A DNA stretch of 64,000 nt, taken from positions 1 through 64,000 of the forward strand of contig NZ_SJPT01000005.1 in the NCBI RefSeq assembly GCF_007860095.1, read 5' to 3'. Below the pieces are notes generated by a model. The model was not told the origin of the DNA, ran no database searches, and saw only the letters and a program-made list of their open reading frames with translations. This document shows positions 53,884-63,214 of this stretch, piece after piece. A program made the translations under genes and the position numbers. The stretch is from Novipirellula galeiformis. Lineage in GTDB: Bacteria; Planctomycetota; Planctomycetia; Pirellulales; Pirellulaceae. The first letter of the stretch is position 1. The number at the start of each line of letters is the position of its first letter.

Positions 53884-54216
53884 ATGGCAATCCAACACGC
53901 GAAACCGGGCGAAGTGCTTGAGGTAGGACCGTTGGGTGATGCGATCGCCGCGACTAAAACTCGGGCCCTATTGAAAACCGAGAGCGTTGAAGTATTGCGA
54001 TTGAATTTGCCAGCTGGCAAAACGATCGCCGAACACAAAGCTCCGGGGGAAATCACGGTCCAGTGTATCGAAGGACGCGTGACCTTCACGGCGATGGGCC
54101 AATCGCATGAGTTGACCGCCGGCAAATTGTTGTATCTGTCGGCAGCCGAACCGCATGCGGTTCAAGCACAGGAAGATTCTTCATTGTTGGTCACGATCAT
54201 CTTTGGCAAACAATAG
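53884..54216 (+). CDS. Small cupin-domain protein
   Basis: A 110-residue single-domain cupin: ALLKTESVEVLRLNLPAGKTIAEHKAPGEITVQCIEGRVTF and YLSAAEPHAVQAQEDSSLLVTII correspond to the two cupin motifs, with His in IAEHKAPGE and PHAV as candidate metal ligands. It lies 72 bp downstream of hmp on the same strand and is probably co-transcribed. Function unknown; small cupins often bind metals or sense small molecules. Confidence 0.85.
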   Translation: MAIQHAKPGEVLEVGPLGDAIAATKTRALLKTESVEVLRLNLPAGKTIAEHKAPGEITVQCIEGRVTFTAMGQSHELTAGKLLYLSAAEPHAVQAQEDSSLLVTIIFGKQ

Positions 54217-54321
54217 GTCGCAAACGCTGGCGCCGCTGCGCCGTGTCGCGCGACAGTCCGGTTGCCTGGATATCCCGGCAACCCGAGCCGTTGCACAGGG
54301 TCGCCGTGGGTCAGCCATGAG

Positions 54322-54343
54322 GTAACCGTGGCGTAACCGTGGC
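54322..54343. repeat. 11-bp tandem duplication
   Basis: gtaaccgtggc occurs twice head to tail in the spacer between the convergent cupin and DUF488 genes. Confidence 0.85.
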
Positions 54344-54401
54344 GCGGCGGTTTGAGACAACAAGCGGCTCACGATGGCCCCTCCGTCGACGTGAGGCGAA
54401 G

Positions 54402-54770
54402 CTACCGTAAACGTTGCTCGAGAAATTCTTTCAAAACCACTGCGTTGTTGTGCGCTTCGTCTTTGGCCGCGTAGAGCAATACAATCGGTTGCTGCGCGGC
54501 GGTCTCCAATAGTGATGCGATCGCTTCGGAGCTGGAGTCGAGTTCTTTTCGATATCGCTCTCGAAATTCGTCCCACTTCTCCACATCGTGATCAAACCAT
54601 TTGCGCAGTGTGTCGCTGGGCGCGAGTTCTTTTAACCAATCGTCGAGTTTCAAATCTTCTTTCTTGACCCCGCGCGGCCACAAACGATCCACCAGCACCC
54701 GGCAACCGTCCTCGGTCTCAGGCGGATCATAGGCTCGTGCGATCTTAATCTTCGGCTTGTGTTTGGACAT
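54402..54770 (-). CDS. DUF488 family protein
   Basis: A 122-residue cytoplasmic protein of the DUF488 family: IKIARAYDPPETEDGCRVLVDRLWPRGVKKEDLKLDDWLKELAPS and LRKWFDHDVEKWDEFRERYRKEL are the family signatures. Biochemical role unknown. Its first 26 bp overlap the end of the upstream glycosylase gene on the same strand, indicating an operon with that DNA-repair gene. Confidence 0.9.
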   Translation of the reverse strand: MSKHKPKIKIARAYDPPETEDGCRVLVDRLWPRGVKKEDLKLDDWLKELAPSDTLRKWFDHDVEKWDEFRERYRKELDSSSEAIASLLETAAQQPIVLLYAAKDEAHNNAVVLKEFLEQRLR

Positions 54771-55689
54771 GAAATTCTCCTGGATTGTTCAACGCAAGTT
54801 TATCTAACAACAGGTGAAAGTAGATGAGCCCCGCGAACGGTTTCCATTGCTGCAACGTCCGGGCGACCGCTTCGTAGTCAAGCTTGGTCGATAGTTCCAA
54901 CCAGTGGTACAAGTTGTTTCGTGCCCCCACGTCATCGCCGGGAAAAACGTGCAATCGCCCTAAACCACGTAGCAACGCGTACTCCGCCGACCAACGCCCG
55001 ATGCCGCGAAGTTCACACAGCGTGGTGATGCAATCATCATCCGTTACATCTTGGAAACGGGCATAGTCCCAATGGCCGTTTCGTGTCACCGCAGCGAGGT
55101 TCAATATCGCCGTCGCTTTCTGGCGACTGAAACCAATTTGACGCAGGTCTTCGATATTCGTATCCGCGAGATCAGTCGGCCGAGGGAACGCGAACCGACG
55201 GTACGGCAACGCATCAAAGGGTTGGCCAAAACGTTGGGCAAACCGGTTCAGTAGTTGAATGCCCGAGGCCAAGGAAACCTGTTGACAAGCGATCGCGTTG
55301 CTGAGGCATTCAAAGAGGCTTGGATACCGGGGCGGCTTCATGCCTTGAAATCGCTCGGCCAACGGACCGAGCTTAGGATCGTCGGCCACAAAAAGGTAGA
55401 ACGGTTTCATGTCCACGCGGATACCGAGTAAACGTTCGATCGCGGAAGTCACGCGGTTTTGCAGTTCCGGCGACCACGCGTCGCAGTGTACCGCAACGGA
55501 CAAACGCGGCCTGGTTCCCGCCGCCAACTGGCTTACCTCGACAAGCAGCGGTGAATCGGAATCCGCAAAAACGCGTCGATAAACACGACCGTCCCAGTCA
55601 TCGATCGCATTCTCGGGACGTCGTCGCAACGTCCAAACGGTCAAATCGAGCCGGAAGGGAGGCTGCGGTTTTAGGACAAAGGTTTTCAC
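54745..55689 (-). CDS. AlkA-type DNA-3-methyladenine glycosylase (HhH-GPD superfamily)
   Basis: A 314-residue base-excision glycosylase removing alkylated bases. An AlkA-like N-terminal domain (residues 1-110) is followed by the HhH-GPD fold: SLFECLSNAIACQQVSLASG, LRQIGFSRQKATAILNLA, the hairpin LRGIGRWSAEYALLRGLG, and the catalytic Asp in HVFPGDDVG near residue 262. GTG start at 55689. It overlaps the DUF488 gene by 26 bp. Confidence 0.9.
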   Translation of the reverse strand: MKTFVLKPQPPFRLDLTVWTLRRRPENAIDDWDGRVYRRVFADSDSPLLVEVSQLAAGTRPRLSVAVHCDAWSPELQNRVTSAIERLLGIRVDMKPFYLFVADDPKLGPLAERFQGMKPPRYPSLFECLSNAIACQQVSLASGIQLLNRFAQRFGQPFDALPYRRFAFPRPTDLADTNIEDLRQIGFSRQKATAILNLAAVTRNGHWDYARFQDVTDDDCITTLCELRGIGRWSAEYALLRGLGRLHVFPGDDVGARNNLYHWLELSTKLDYEAVARTLQQWKPFAGLIYFHLLLDKLALNNPGEFHVQTQAED

Positions 55690-55999
55690 TTGATCATCCC
55701 GCTATGCGTCGTGTTGCACAATCCATCAAAGATGGGTCATGAAGCATAACATGAAACGCAGCTCCACCCTGAGTAAGTGGAACAACGCTCGCCGCCGGAT
55801 GCGAGGCATTGTCAACGTTGGGTGACAACGTGGTTTGTGACTGGTGATTTGATATTCATGAACGATGACAAATCGATGCAATGGGAAGACGATAGGGCAA
55901 TGGGGTTCGATCGATGGCGAAGGCATGTGTTTTGCATGTGCGTGTTTTAAGGTGCATCTCTCGAAGATATTTCACGACCTTCGACCCAAAGGGCGTCCC
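55690..55999. other. Divergent spacer between the glycosylase and AhpD-like genes
   Basis: No gene supported. An inverted repeat TTGTCA-N8-TGACAA lies at 55809-55828, 172 bp before the AhpD-like start; it is a candidate operator. Confidence 0.5.
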
Positions 56000-56365
56000 A
56001 TGTCAGAAGAAGAACAGGTTTACCCACCAGCCAGCAAGCGGCATGCCAGCGAACGAAAACGCCTCGCTCGGGAACCTGCTGAGGCGTTCAAAGCGTTTAG
56101 CCGAAGCGTGTTCGCCGAGGGGGCATTGCCGGCCAAAACCAAGCAATTGATCGCGGTCGCAGTGGCACATGTGACGCAGTGCCCCTACTGCATCAAGGCG
56201 CACACCGATGGCGCAATGCAACACAATGCGACTGCCGAAGAGATCATGGAAGCGATCTGGGTGGCCGCAGAGATGCGCGCCGGTGCCGCCTATGCTCATT
56301 CGATACTGGCGCTCGAGACGATTTCGAAATCGCAGGATGCCGCCAACAAGAACCAAGGTGTATGA
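56000..56365 (+). CDS. Carboxymuconolactone decarboxylase/AhpD-like protein
   Basis: A 121-residue small helical protein. KQLIAVAVAHVTQCPYCIKAHTDGAMQHNATAEEIMEAIWVAAEMRAGAAYAHS is the CMD/AhpD signature, with CPYC as the redox-active Cys pair and the following His. Such proteins act as alkylhydroperoxidases that use thiol chemistry. ATG 56000 (MSEEEQVYPPAS) was chosen; the frame is open to 55865 without similarity. It is followed after 121 bp by the threonine-dehydratase-like gene. Confidence 0.9.
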   Translation: MSEEEQVYPPASKRHASERKRLAREPAEAFKAFSRSVFAEGALPAKTKQLIAVAVAHVTQCPYCIKAHTDGAMQHNATAEEIMEAIWVAAEMRAGAAYAHSILALETISKSQDAANKNQGV

Positions 56366-56486
56366 TTGGGCCTAGAAAACGATCGTGTCGTGCCGCAAAA
56401 CCCAATGTCGCTGGCGCGAATGCCGCACAAGAAACGACTTTCCGCAGCGGATGCGAGTAACGCTCCTTCACTTAAACAGAGGCCCC

Positions 56487-57464
56487 ATGCGTCTTCCCCT
56501 ACGCTACGAAGATGTGCTCGAGGCGGCCGAGCGAATCAAACCGTTCTTGCCCGAAACTCCGCTGCGAAACTACCCTGCGCTGGACCAGGCATTGGGGTGC
56601 ACGGTACTGATCAAGCACGAGAATCATCAACCGACCGGCGCCTTCAAAATTCGCAATGCGCTCTCTGCGATGACTCGCTTGGACGTGGATCAGCGACGGG
56701 CTGGGGTGGTTGCCGCGACGCGTGGCAACCACGGGCTCGGCTTGGCGTACGCGGGACACCTGCTGCGGATTCCCGTGACGATTTGTGTACCGTTGAACAA
56801 CAGCCCGACCAAGAATGAAGCCATTCAGAGCTGGGGCGCAGAAATCATCCGAGTCGGCGATGATTTTAGCGAGGCGATCGATTTCTCGATCGAATATGCC
56901 GACCAACATCGCTGTACCTTAATCCACTCAACCAACAACGTGGATGTACTGGCCGGAGCTGCGACGATCACCTTGGAAGCCCTGGCCCAATCACAGCGAC
57001 TAAATCAGCCGATCGGATCGATCTATTTAGCGGTCGGAGGAGGTTCGCAAGCGGTCGGCGCCTTAACGGTCTTGAAAGCCCATCAATTGCCGATTCCCGT
57101 TTACGGCGTCCAAGCCGCTCAGGCCCCGACGCTCTACGATTCCTTTCACGCTGGAAAACCGCTGAAGTCGGGTCTGTCCGAAACGATTGCTGATGGCATC
57201 GCGACCAATTGCACGTTCGATTGGACGTTCGACACGCTCAACGAGGGGTTGGAAGACATGTACAAAGTCAGCGAAGCGGAAATTGCCGATGCCGTTCGGT
57301 TGCTCGTCTCCAAAACACATAACTTGGTCGAAGGCGCCGCGGCGGTAGGATTGGCGGGATTGCGGCAAACGCCCGCCGGTTGTCGCCCCAACGCGGTGAT
57401 GATCGTGTTGACCGGAGGCAATATCGATTGGCAGGTGCTGCGAAAGATCGTGAACATCGACTAA
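56487..57464 (+). CDS. Threonine dehydratase-like PLP enzyme
   Basis: A 325-residue fold-type-II PLP enzyme of the threonine/serine dehydratase family. HENHQPTGAFKIRNALSA carries the Schiff-base Lys near residue 52; VAATRGNHGLGLAYAG and YLAVGGGSQAVGAL form the cofactor phosphate site; IVLTGGNIDWQVL ends the domain. There is no C-terminal ACT regulatory domain, so it is catabolic-type or has another amino-acid substrate. ATG 56487 gives the family start RYEDVLEAAERIKPFLPETPL. Confidence 0.88.
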   Translation: MRLPLRYEDVLEAAERIKPFLPETPLRNYPALDQALGCTVLIKHENHQPTGAFKIRNALSAMTRLDVDQRRAGVVAATRGNHGLGLAYAGHLLRIPVTICVPLNNSPTKNEAIQSWGAEIIRVGDDFSEAIDFSIEYADQHRCTLIHSTNNVDVLAGAATITLEALAQSQRLNQPIGSIYLAVGGGSQAVGALTVLKAHQLPIPVYGVQAAQAPTLYDSFHAGKPLKSGLSETIADGIATNCTFDWTFDTLNEGLEDMYKVSEAEIADAVRLLVSKTHNLVEGAAAVGLAGLRQTPAGCRPNAVMIVLTGGNIDWQVLRKIVNID

Positions 57465-57549
57465 CGGATCTTGCGTTCGGTCCCGCAATGCTCACGGTGC
57501 TGGATTCCCATGGTCACGTTGATTGCAATCGGGCCGACGAGCAACCTCT

Positions 57550-60255
57550 CTACGCCCGCGCCGGATCCATGCTTTCGGCATCAATGCCGAGCGATTTGAT
57601 CGCGCCCGGCAACGTAGACGAAGCGTATTGTGATGATTGCGATAATGCGTCGAGGGTCGCATACACAAGGTGTTCGGCGTCGACTTCAAAATGTCGCCGC
57701 AGCGCCTTGCGCGTATCGCTACGTCCGAATCCATCGGTGCCAAGGGTGACGTACCGGCCCGGCACCCATTCTCGAATCTGGTCGGGCACTAGTTTGACAT
57801 AATCAGTCATGGCGACAAACGGTCCCTTCAAGTCGTCCAAAGCGAGTTCGAGATGACTGCGACGTGCTTCATCACCGGGATGCAATTTGTTCCACCGATT
57901 GGCTTGCTGTGCATCGCGTCTCAATCGACAGTAACTGGTCACGCTCCAAACGTCGCTGCCAACACCGAATTGTTCGGCCAGCATGCCCTGAGCGCGAAGC
58001 ACCTCGGGCAACAACGAACCACTGCCGAACAATTGCGGACGTGCATCGCAACCAGGCGAATCGGCGGTTACACTTCGCAACGGATACATCCCTTTGCGAA
58101 TCCCCTCTTCGGCCCCCTCCGGAATGGACGGCATCGAATAGGGTTCGTTGTAGGCGGTGAGGTAATAGAAGACCGACTCATTGTCGGTATACATCCGTCG
58201 CAGCCCATCTTGGATGATCACCGCTAATTCGTAACCGTAGCCGGGGTCGTACGATTCAAGTGACGCAACGGTCGTGGCCACCAACGGGCTGTGCCCGTCA
58301 CCGTGTTGCAACCCTTCGCCTAGCAGCGTCGTGCGGCCCGCCGTCGCACCAATGAGAAACCCTTTGGTGCGGGCGTCGGCGGCGGCCCAGATGAAGTCGC
58401 CGATGCGTTGGAAACCAAACATCGAATAGAACACGTAGAAGGGGATCATCGGTGTTTGCAGATGGGCACTGCTGGTACCCGCAGCGATGAAACTTGCGAT
58501 CGCACCGGCCTCGTTGATCCCTTCCTCCAAGATTTGTCCGTTGCGAGCCTCGCGGTAGTACATCAGCTGTCCCGCGTCGACGGGTTCATAGAGCTGTCCA
58601 CGACTCGAGTAAATTCCGTATTTGGCGAACAACGAGTTCAATCCAAAGGTCCGCGCCTCGTCCGGAATGATCGGCACGATCAATTTGCCAATCGTTTCGT
58701 CCTGTAGTAGCATCGCTAGAATACGTTCGAGGATCATCGTTGTCGCGGCCTCGCGTTGCCCACTGGCGTGCATGAATTTGCCAAAAGCATCCAGCGTCGG
58801 GATCGTCAACCGTGGGCAATCAGTGTTCCGTGCAGGCAAAAAGCCGCCTAATTCGTTGCGACGATCTTTCAAGTATTTGATCTCGGCACTGGAGTTCGCT
58901 GGTTTATAAAATGCAGCTTGCTGTAACGCTGCATCATCCAGTGGGATATCGAATCGCGCGCGAAAGTCACGCAGTTGCGTTTCGTTCATTGCGTGTTGTT
59001 GGTGCGCAACATTGCTGGCCTCACCGGCCGTCCCTAACCCATAGCCCTTGACCGTTTTGGCGAGAATTACTGAAGGCCCTTCGTCGTATTGCACTGCGGC
59101 GTTATACGCGGCATAGACCTTTTCCGGGTCGTGCCCGCCGCGACCGAGGTGCCCAAGTTGATCGTCGGACAAATGGTCGACCATCGCTCGAAGTTGCGGC
59201 GATGTGCCAAAGAAATGCTCACGCATGTAAGCTCCCGACTCCACGGCATACTTTTGATACTCGCCATCGAGCACCTCATTCATCCGCTGCGTGAGCAATC
59301 CGTGGTCATCGGCCGCGAGTAGCGCATCCCACGCGCTGCTCCAAATCACCTTGATCACATTCCAATTCGCACCGCGAAAAACCCCTTCGAGTTCCTGGAT
59401 GATTTTGCCGTTGCCGCGCACCGGGCCGTCGAGACGTTGTAGATTACAAATCACGATAAAGGTCAAATTGCTGAGCCGCTCGCGTGCGGCCATCGAGATC
59501 GCTCCCAATGTTTCCGGTTCGTCGCTTTCGCCATCGCCAATGAAACACCACACGCGCGACTTCGACGTGTCGAGAATCCCTCGATCCGACAAGTAACGCA
59601 GGAAGCGAGCCTGGTATATGGCCATCATTGGCCCCAAACCCATCGACACGGTCGGGAACTGCCAAAACGCGGGCATTAACCACGGGTGTGGGTACGACGA
59701 AAGTCCCCGCTCGCGAGGCGTTTCACGACGAAAATGTTCCAGGTCGGATTCGCTCAACCGGCCTTCCAGGAAGGCACGCGCGTAAACGCCTGGGGAAGAA
59801 TGCCCTTGAAAATAGACGCTGTCGCCAGGGTGCTCACGCGTCGGAGCATGAAAGAAATGATTGAACCCCACTTCGAATAGCGTGGCCGCCGAAGCATACG
59901 ACGACAAATGACCGCCAATCCCTGGATAATCGCGATTCGCTCGCAATACCATCGCCAATGCATTCCAACGGAGGAAGTGCTCAATTCGCTGTTCAAGTCG
60001 TGCATCGCCCGGATATTCCGACTGCTGCTCAACAGGAATCGTATTGACGTAGGGAGTCGTCAAGCCAAACGAACTTTGGATGCCGTGCCGTTGAGCTCGC
60101 ACCTGCAACGCTTCCATCAATTTCGTGACACACGCCGAAGGGTATCGCGTCGCCACACTCTCTAACGATTCAATCCAATCGTTCAACTCCTCGGGGTTCA
60201 TCGTTTCCAATACAGTTGCTGCGGAGACGGTTTGCTCGTTGGCTTCGGTTCTCAT
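57550..60255 (-). CDS. aceE: Pyruvate dehydrogenase E1 component, homodimeric type
   Basis: A 901-residue thiamine-diphosphate enzyme that decarboxylates pyruvate and passes the acetyl group to lipoyl-E2. GIGGHLSSYASAATLFEVGFNHFF near 110, the ThDP motif FIGDGESDEPETLGAISMAARE...NLQRLDG, and LLGEGLQHGDGHSPL are characteristic of the homodimeric E1 (E. coli AceE type), and length is normal (887 in E. coli). ATG 60255 is chosen over an upstream start. The E2 and E3 genes are not in the window, so the complex is encoded at separate loci. Confidence 0.96.
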   Translation of the reverse strand: MRTEANEQTVSAATVLETMNPEELNDWIESLESVATRYPSACVTKLMEALQVRAQRHGIQSSFGLTTPYVNTIPVEQQSEYPGDARLEQRIEHFLRWNALAMVLRANRDYPGIGGHLSSYASAATLFEVGFNHFFHAPTREHPGDSVYFQGHSSPGVYARAFLEGRLSESDLEHFRRETPRERGLSSYPHPWLMPAFWQFPTVSMGLGPMMAIYQARFLRYLSDRGILDTSKSRVWCFIGDGESDEPETLGAISMAARERLSNLTFIVICNLQRLDGPVRGNGKIIQELEGVFRGANWNVIKVIWSSAWDALLAADDHGLLTQRMNEVLDGEYQKYAVESGAYMREHFFGTSPQLRAMVDHLSDDQLGHLGRGGHDPEKVYAAYNAAVQYDEGPSVILAKTVKGYGLGTAGEASNVAHQQHAMNETQLRDFRARFDIPLDDAALQQAAFYKPANSSAEIKYLKDRRNELGGFLPARNTDCPRLTIPTLDAFGKFMHASGQREAATTMILERILAMLLQDETIGKLIVPIIPDEARTFGLNSLFAKYGIYSSRGQLYEPVDAGQLMYYREARNGQILEEGINEAGAIASFIAAGTSSAHLQTPMIPFYVFYSMFGFQRIGDFIWAAADARTKGFLIGATAGRTTLLGEGLQHGDGHSPLVATTVASLESYDPGYGYELAVIIQDGLRRMYTDNESVFYYLTAYNEPYSMPSIPEGAEEGIRKGMYPLRSVTADSPGCDARPQLFGSGSLLPEVLRAQGMLAEQFGVGSDVWSVTSYCRLRRDAQQANRWNKLHPGDEARRSHLELALDDLKGPFVAMTDYVKLVPDQIREWVPGRYVTLGTDGFGRSDTRKALRRHFEVDAEHLVYATLDALSQSSQYASSTLPGAIKSLGIDAESMDPARA

Positions 60256-61315
60256 AGATCCACTACTCCATTGGCGATGGTCCTCTTGGCAGAGCAATTG
60301 CAATGCCAAAATGGCCCATAACGCTGTCTTGCGATCTTTGCCCTGCCGCTAATCACGGCACGTGAAATTCGGAATTTTGCCCACCTTCGTTGTCTCCATC
60401 TCACGCCGTTGGATTGCGAGTCCGAAGACTGAGGATGCCGCGCTACAGCCATCAGGCCAATCACGTCGCTCGCCATGCATCGGGACGGATGCAACGCATA
60501 CTCCAAGGCATCGCCGAAGCGGGCGGTGACGGCGGAGGGCGATCACGTTGCACCGGTGGCCTACGACGCGAATTGTTTAGAGCAGGTGTACGGTTCTTGC
60601 ACGAGGATGATTAACGGTCGTGTTCGTCAAGCATGCTCGGGGTTAGTCGATTCGCTACTGGCCCAACAACCCAAAGCGATCGAACGGCGTCCAATCAGCA
60701 AATCCCCGGTCGTGCGAAATTTGTTCGTCGCCCCCCCCCGCGAATCTTTTACACCCTGGATAAACTGCGTTGCTGAATGCCCGTGGATGGCTACGACGAC
60801 ATGGGCCCAGTCCCGTTGCAATCGCCCCAACAGCAAGAGCAACCGTATCCGCTGACCTAGTGCATGAGTTACGGTTGTTGATTGGAGGCATTTCCCCAGG
60901 ACACCAAGATCTCGCTATCACGAACCGAGCGAGAAAGCGAAGCGGTGTTCACACCGCGGCGTGACCAGAACCTCGATCGCCACTTCATTGGTGCTGCGGC
61001 AATGAGCCAAGCGGCATGTCCCAAAGAGTTCTGCCGGACGAAATATTGGAGCCGCGTTAACCCCGCCGCGACGCTGTATGGAATCTAGGAATTCTCGGAA
61101 GGCTAAGGAGCGTGCGATTCATCAGGGCGGTTCGTCCGCCCCCGGATCGACCTTCTGCTGTGCACAATCGCACGCATTGTCAAACCAAGGTGTGCATTGG
61201 CTGTAAAACTAGGTCAATCAACCAAGCTTCGCCTGCTCAGCAAAGGAATCTGGTGTGCGCTCGTGAGGGAATCCGAAGAAGAGGCTAGAGCCATTTTCGC
61301 AAAGGATTGCTAAGA
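60256..61315. other. Long divergent spacer without recognised gene
   Basis: About 1060 bp. Frames such as 60475-60855 (+) are open, but their translations are basic, low in hydrophobic periodicity and match no family. A run of 10 C lies near 60730. No tRNA or palindrome family was recognised here. It may hold decayed coding DNA. Confidence 0.45.
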
Positions 61316-62623
61316 ATGAACAAGCAAGGTTGCCGTCGAGATATCGTATTACCGAGCATCGCATTCTCGACCAGACGGATCGTCCCATTTGTCGTATTGG
61401 CGATCTTGGGAGGGATTGGTGGAGACGCGATGGCACAAGGGTTCCACAGCTATCCTGCCGGCGTAGCTCCTTCCTGCGATCACTCCGCTTGCGCGAGGTC
61501 CTCGGATGTTTTTTGGCCATCGTCACGCGGTGGCACTGGGGGTTGGGGCGGACAACCGGTTGGTAATCGATGGGGCTCGTTGAATCATACAGAAGCAGCG
61601 ATCGGAAGCGATACGTTGCCTTCGAACTGGTTTCACGCTCCGTATTCGACATTCGATTCCGCCATCGAAAGTAGTGTTCTCCCTTCGGCGGCGTGCCATC
61701 CCCAAGCTGATTGTCAGCTTCCTGAGGTGGCCACCGACTCGGCTTGCGATTCGGCGCCGCGGAGTGGCAAATTATTAGGTGGAATGGAATTCATGTGGAT
61801 GCGCGCCCACTTTGACCAGAATGTGGCGATGATTATCGACCCGCCCGTGGGCAACACACTGGTCCCCTTCGACTACAACTACGAGCTTTCACCGCGAGTT
61901 TGGTTAGGTTGGCAATCGCTTCGTGGCGGCGGGTTCCGGGCAACCTATTTTCGCTTTGATGAGCAAGCCGATTCGGAAGCGGTGACTGCGGTAACGGGAT
62001 CGACTCCGGTGTTCGTGTATGTGTATGGCGCTGGCGGTAACTTATCGCGAAATGCGCAGGCACAGGTTGGTGAAACACTCACGTCGAACCATCGCTTGAA
62101 ATTGCAAGCACTCGATTTGGAAGCGACTCAGCGGTTTGGATGGAATTCGCTGCAAGGCACCCTCGCGGGCGGCGTGCGAATCGCCAGTATCCAGCAATAT
62201 ATGCGTGGCGACGTTCGCGATGCGGGCGGGGTGCTGCAAGAAGCGGTCTCGAACGATTTGAATGTCGAAGGCGCTGGCCCTACCATCTCACTGCAACTGC
62301 GCCGCGGGCTCGGCACCAGCCGACTGGGTGTGTACGGGGGACTTCGCGGTTCGCTGCTGATGAGCGAGACCACGCAAAAGATCTACGAGATGAAGAACGT
62401 TTTCACGACCGAGCTCGAAGATGCCGCTGTGCACCGCGAAGTCATTACCGCGCTAGAAATGTCGATGGGGTTGCAGTGGAACCAAGCACGCGGCGATCAT
62501 TCGCACTGGTTCGCTCGCGGAGGTTACGAAGGACAAGCATGGTTTGACGCCGGAGGCCCGGTTGATTCCTCGAGCACCATCTCGTTGGACGCCATCACGT
62601 TCGCGCTCGGGATGCAATTCTAA
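61316..62623 (+). CDS. Outer-membrane beta-barrel protein (Lpg1974/BBP-like)
   Basis: A 435-residue exported protein. Signal region RRIVPFVVLAILGGIGGDAMAQ, then a variable segment with several Cys (residues 55-150), then a beta-rich barrel starting GKLLGGMEFMWMRAHFDQN and running through YELSPRVWLGWQSLRGGGFRATYFRF, LQALDLEATQRFGWNSLQGTLAGGVRIAS and the C-terminal TISLDAITFALGMQF with a terminal Phe typical of outer-membrane proteins. Resembles the Lpg1974-type pore-forming proteins seen in planctomycetes. ATG 61316. Confidence 0.78.
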   Translation: MNKQGCRRDIVLPSIAFSTRRIVPFVVLAILGGIGGDAMAQGFHSYPAGVAPSCDHSACARSSDVFWPSSRGGTGGWGGQPVGNRWGSLNHTEAAIGSDTLPSNWFHAPYSTFDSAIESSVLPSAACHPQADCQLPEVATDSACDSAPRSGKLLGGMEFMWMRAHFDQNVAMIIDPPVGNTLVPFDYNYELSPRVWLGWQSLRGGGFRATYFRFDEQADSEAVTAVTGSTPVFVYVYGAGGNLSRNAQAQVGETLTSNHRLKLQALDLEATQRFGWNSLQGTLAGGVRIASIQQYMRGDVRDAGGVLQEAVSNDLNVEGAGPTISLQLRRGLGTSRLGVYGGLRGSLLMSETTQKIYEMKNVFTTELEDAAVHREVITALEMSMGLQWNQARGDHSHWFARGGYEGQAWFDAGGPVDSSSTISLDAITFALGMQF

Positions 62624-63214
62624 AACAGGAACCAACATCGCAGATGTGTCCAATCCGGATACATGCGACACAGAGCAGTCTGGTCACGGCCGCAAAGGAA
62701 AATTTGAATCGTGGGATGTTATTGTGACAGTACCTTTTGCCCGCGAATCACTGTCGGTTTGTTCTCTCGGCATGAGCAAATCGCTGCCATTCGAGTTTGG
62801 GATGGCTCCCAAAGTTCACCAGTAGCCCCAGTTCGTTAGACGGCATCACGTTCACGCTGGTCACGGCCGCATAGGAAAACTTGAATCGCAGGATGTCACG
62901 GCCAAAATACATTTGGCCCGCGAATGGCGCGAATAGACGCGAAAGAAGAAGTGAGCTCTGACGAATTCCTATTCGCGTTCATTCGCGTGATTCGCGGGCA
63001 ATCTTTTATCATGGTAACCAACCGTGGCGTGGCAACTCCGTGCGGACTCGATGAGCCCATGCCATGCCATGCCATGCCGTTGCCCCTTTAGGAGTGCTTG
63101 GCGGAGGGCATCCAATAGCTCCGATGCGCCGACTCGCTTAGGGGCTGCGATCAATCTGGTCGCTATCACGCGAATGCATTCATCGCGTCCAGATAAAGAG
63201 CCGCGTTTAGAGCA
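62624..63214. other. Repeat-rich spacer
   Basis: No gene. A sequence of about 45 bp beginning tggtcacggccgca occurs near 62681 and again, with a few changes, near 62857. A large stem-loop follows at 62916-62999, and CATGC is repeated four times near 63058-63077. Confidence 0.6.
62916..62999. repeat. Large stem-loop with 28-bp imperfect arms
   Basis: Left arm 62916-62943 (gcccgcgaatggcgcgaa...) and right arm 62972-62999 (...attcgcgtgattcgcgggc) are complementary at about 24 of 28 positions, with a 28-nt loop. The motif (repeated TTCGCG/CGCGAA) resembles a widespread planctomycete intergenic repeat that I recognise from memory. Confidence 0.8.

Noticed and set aside
60475-60855. 126-codon open frame in the large spacer
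   Set aside because: No family motif, signal peptide or membrane helix and poor codon periodicity; not supportable as a gene.
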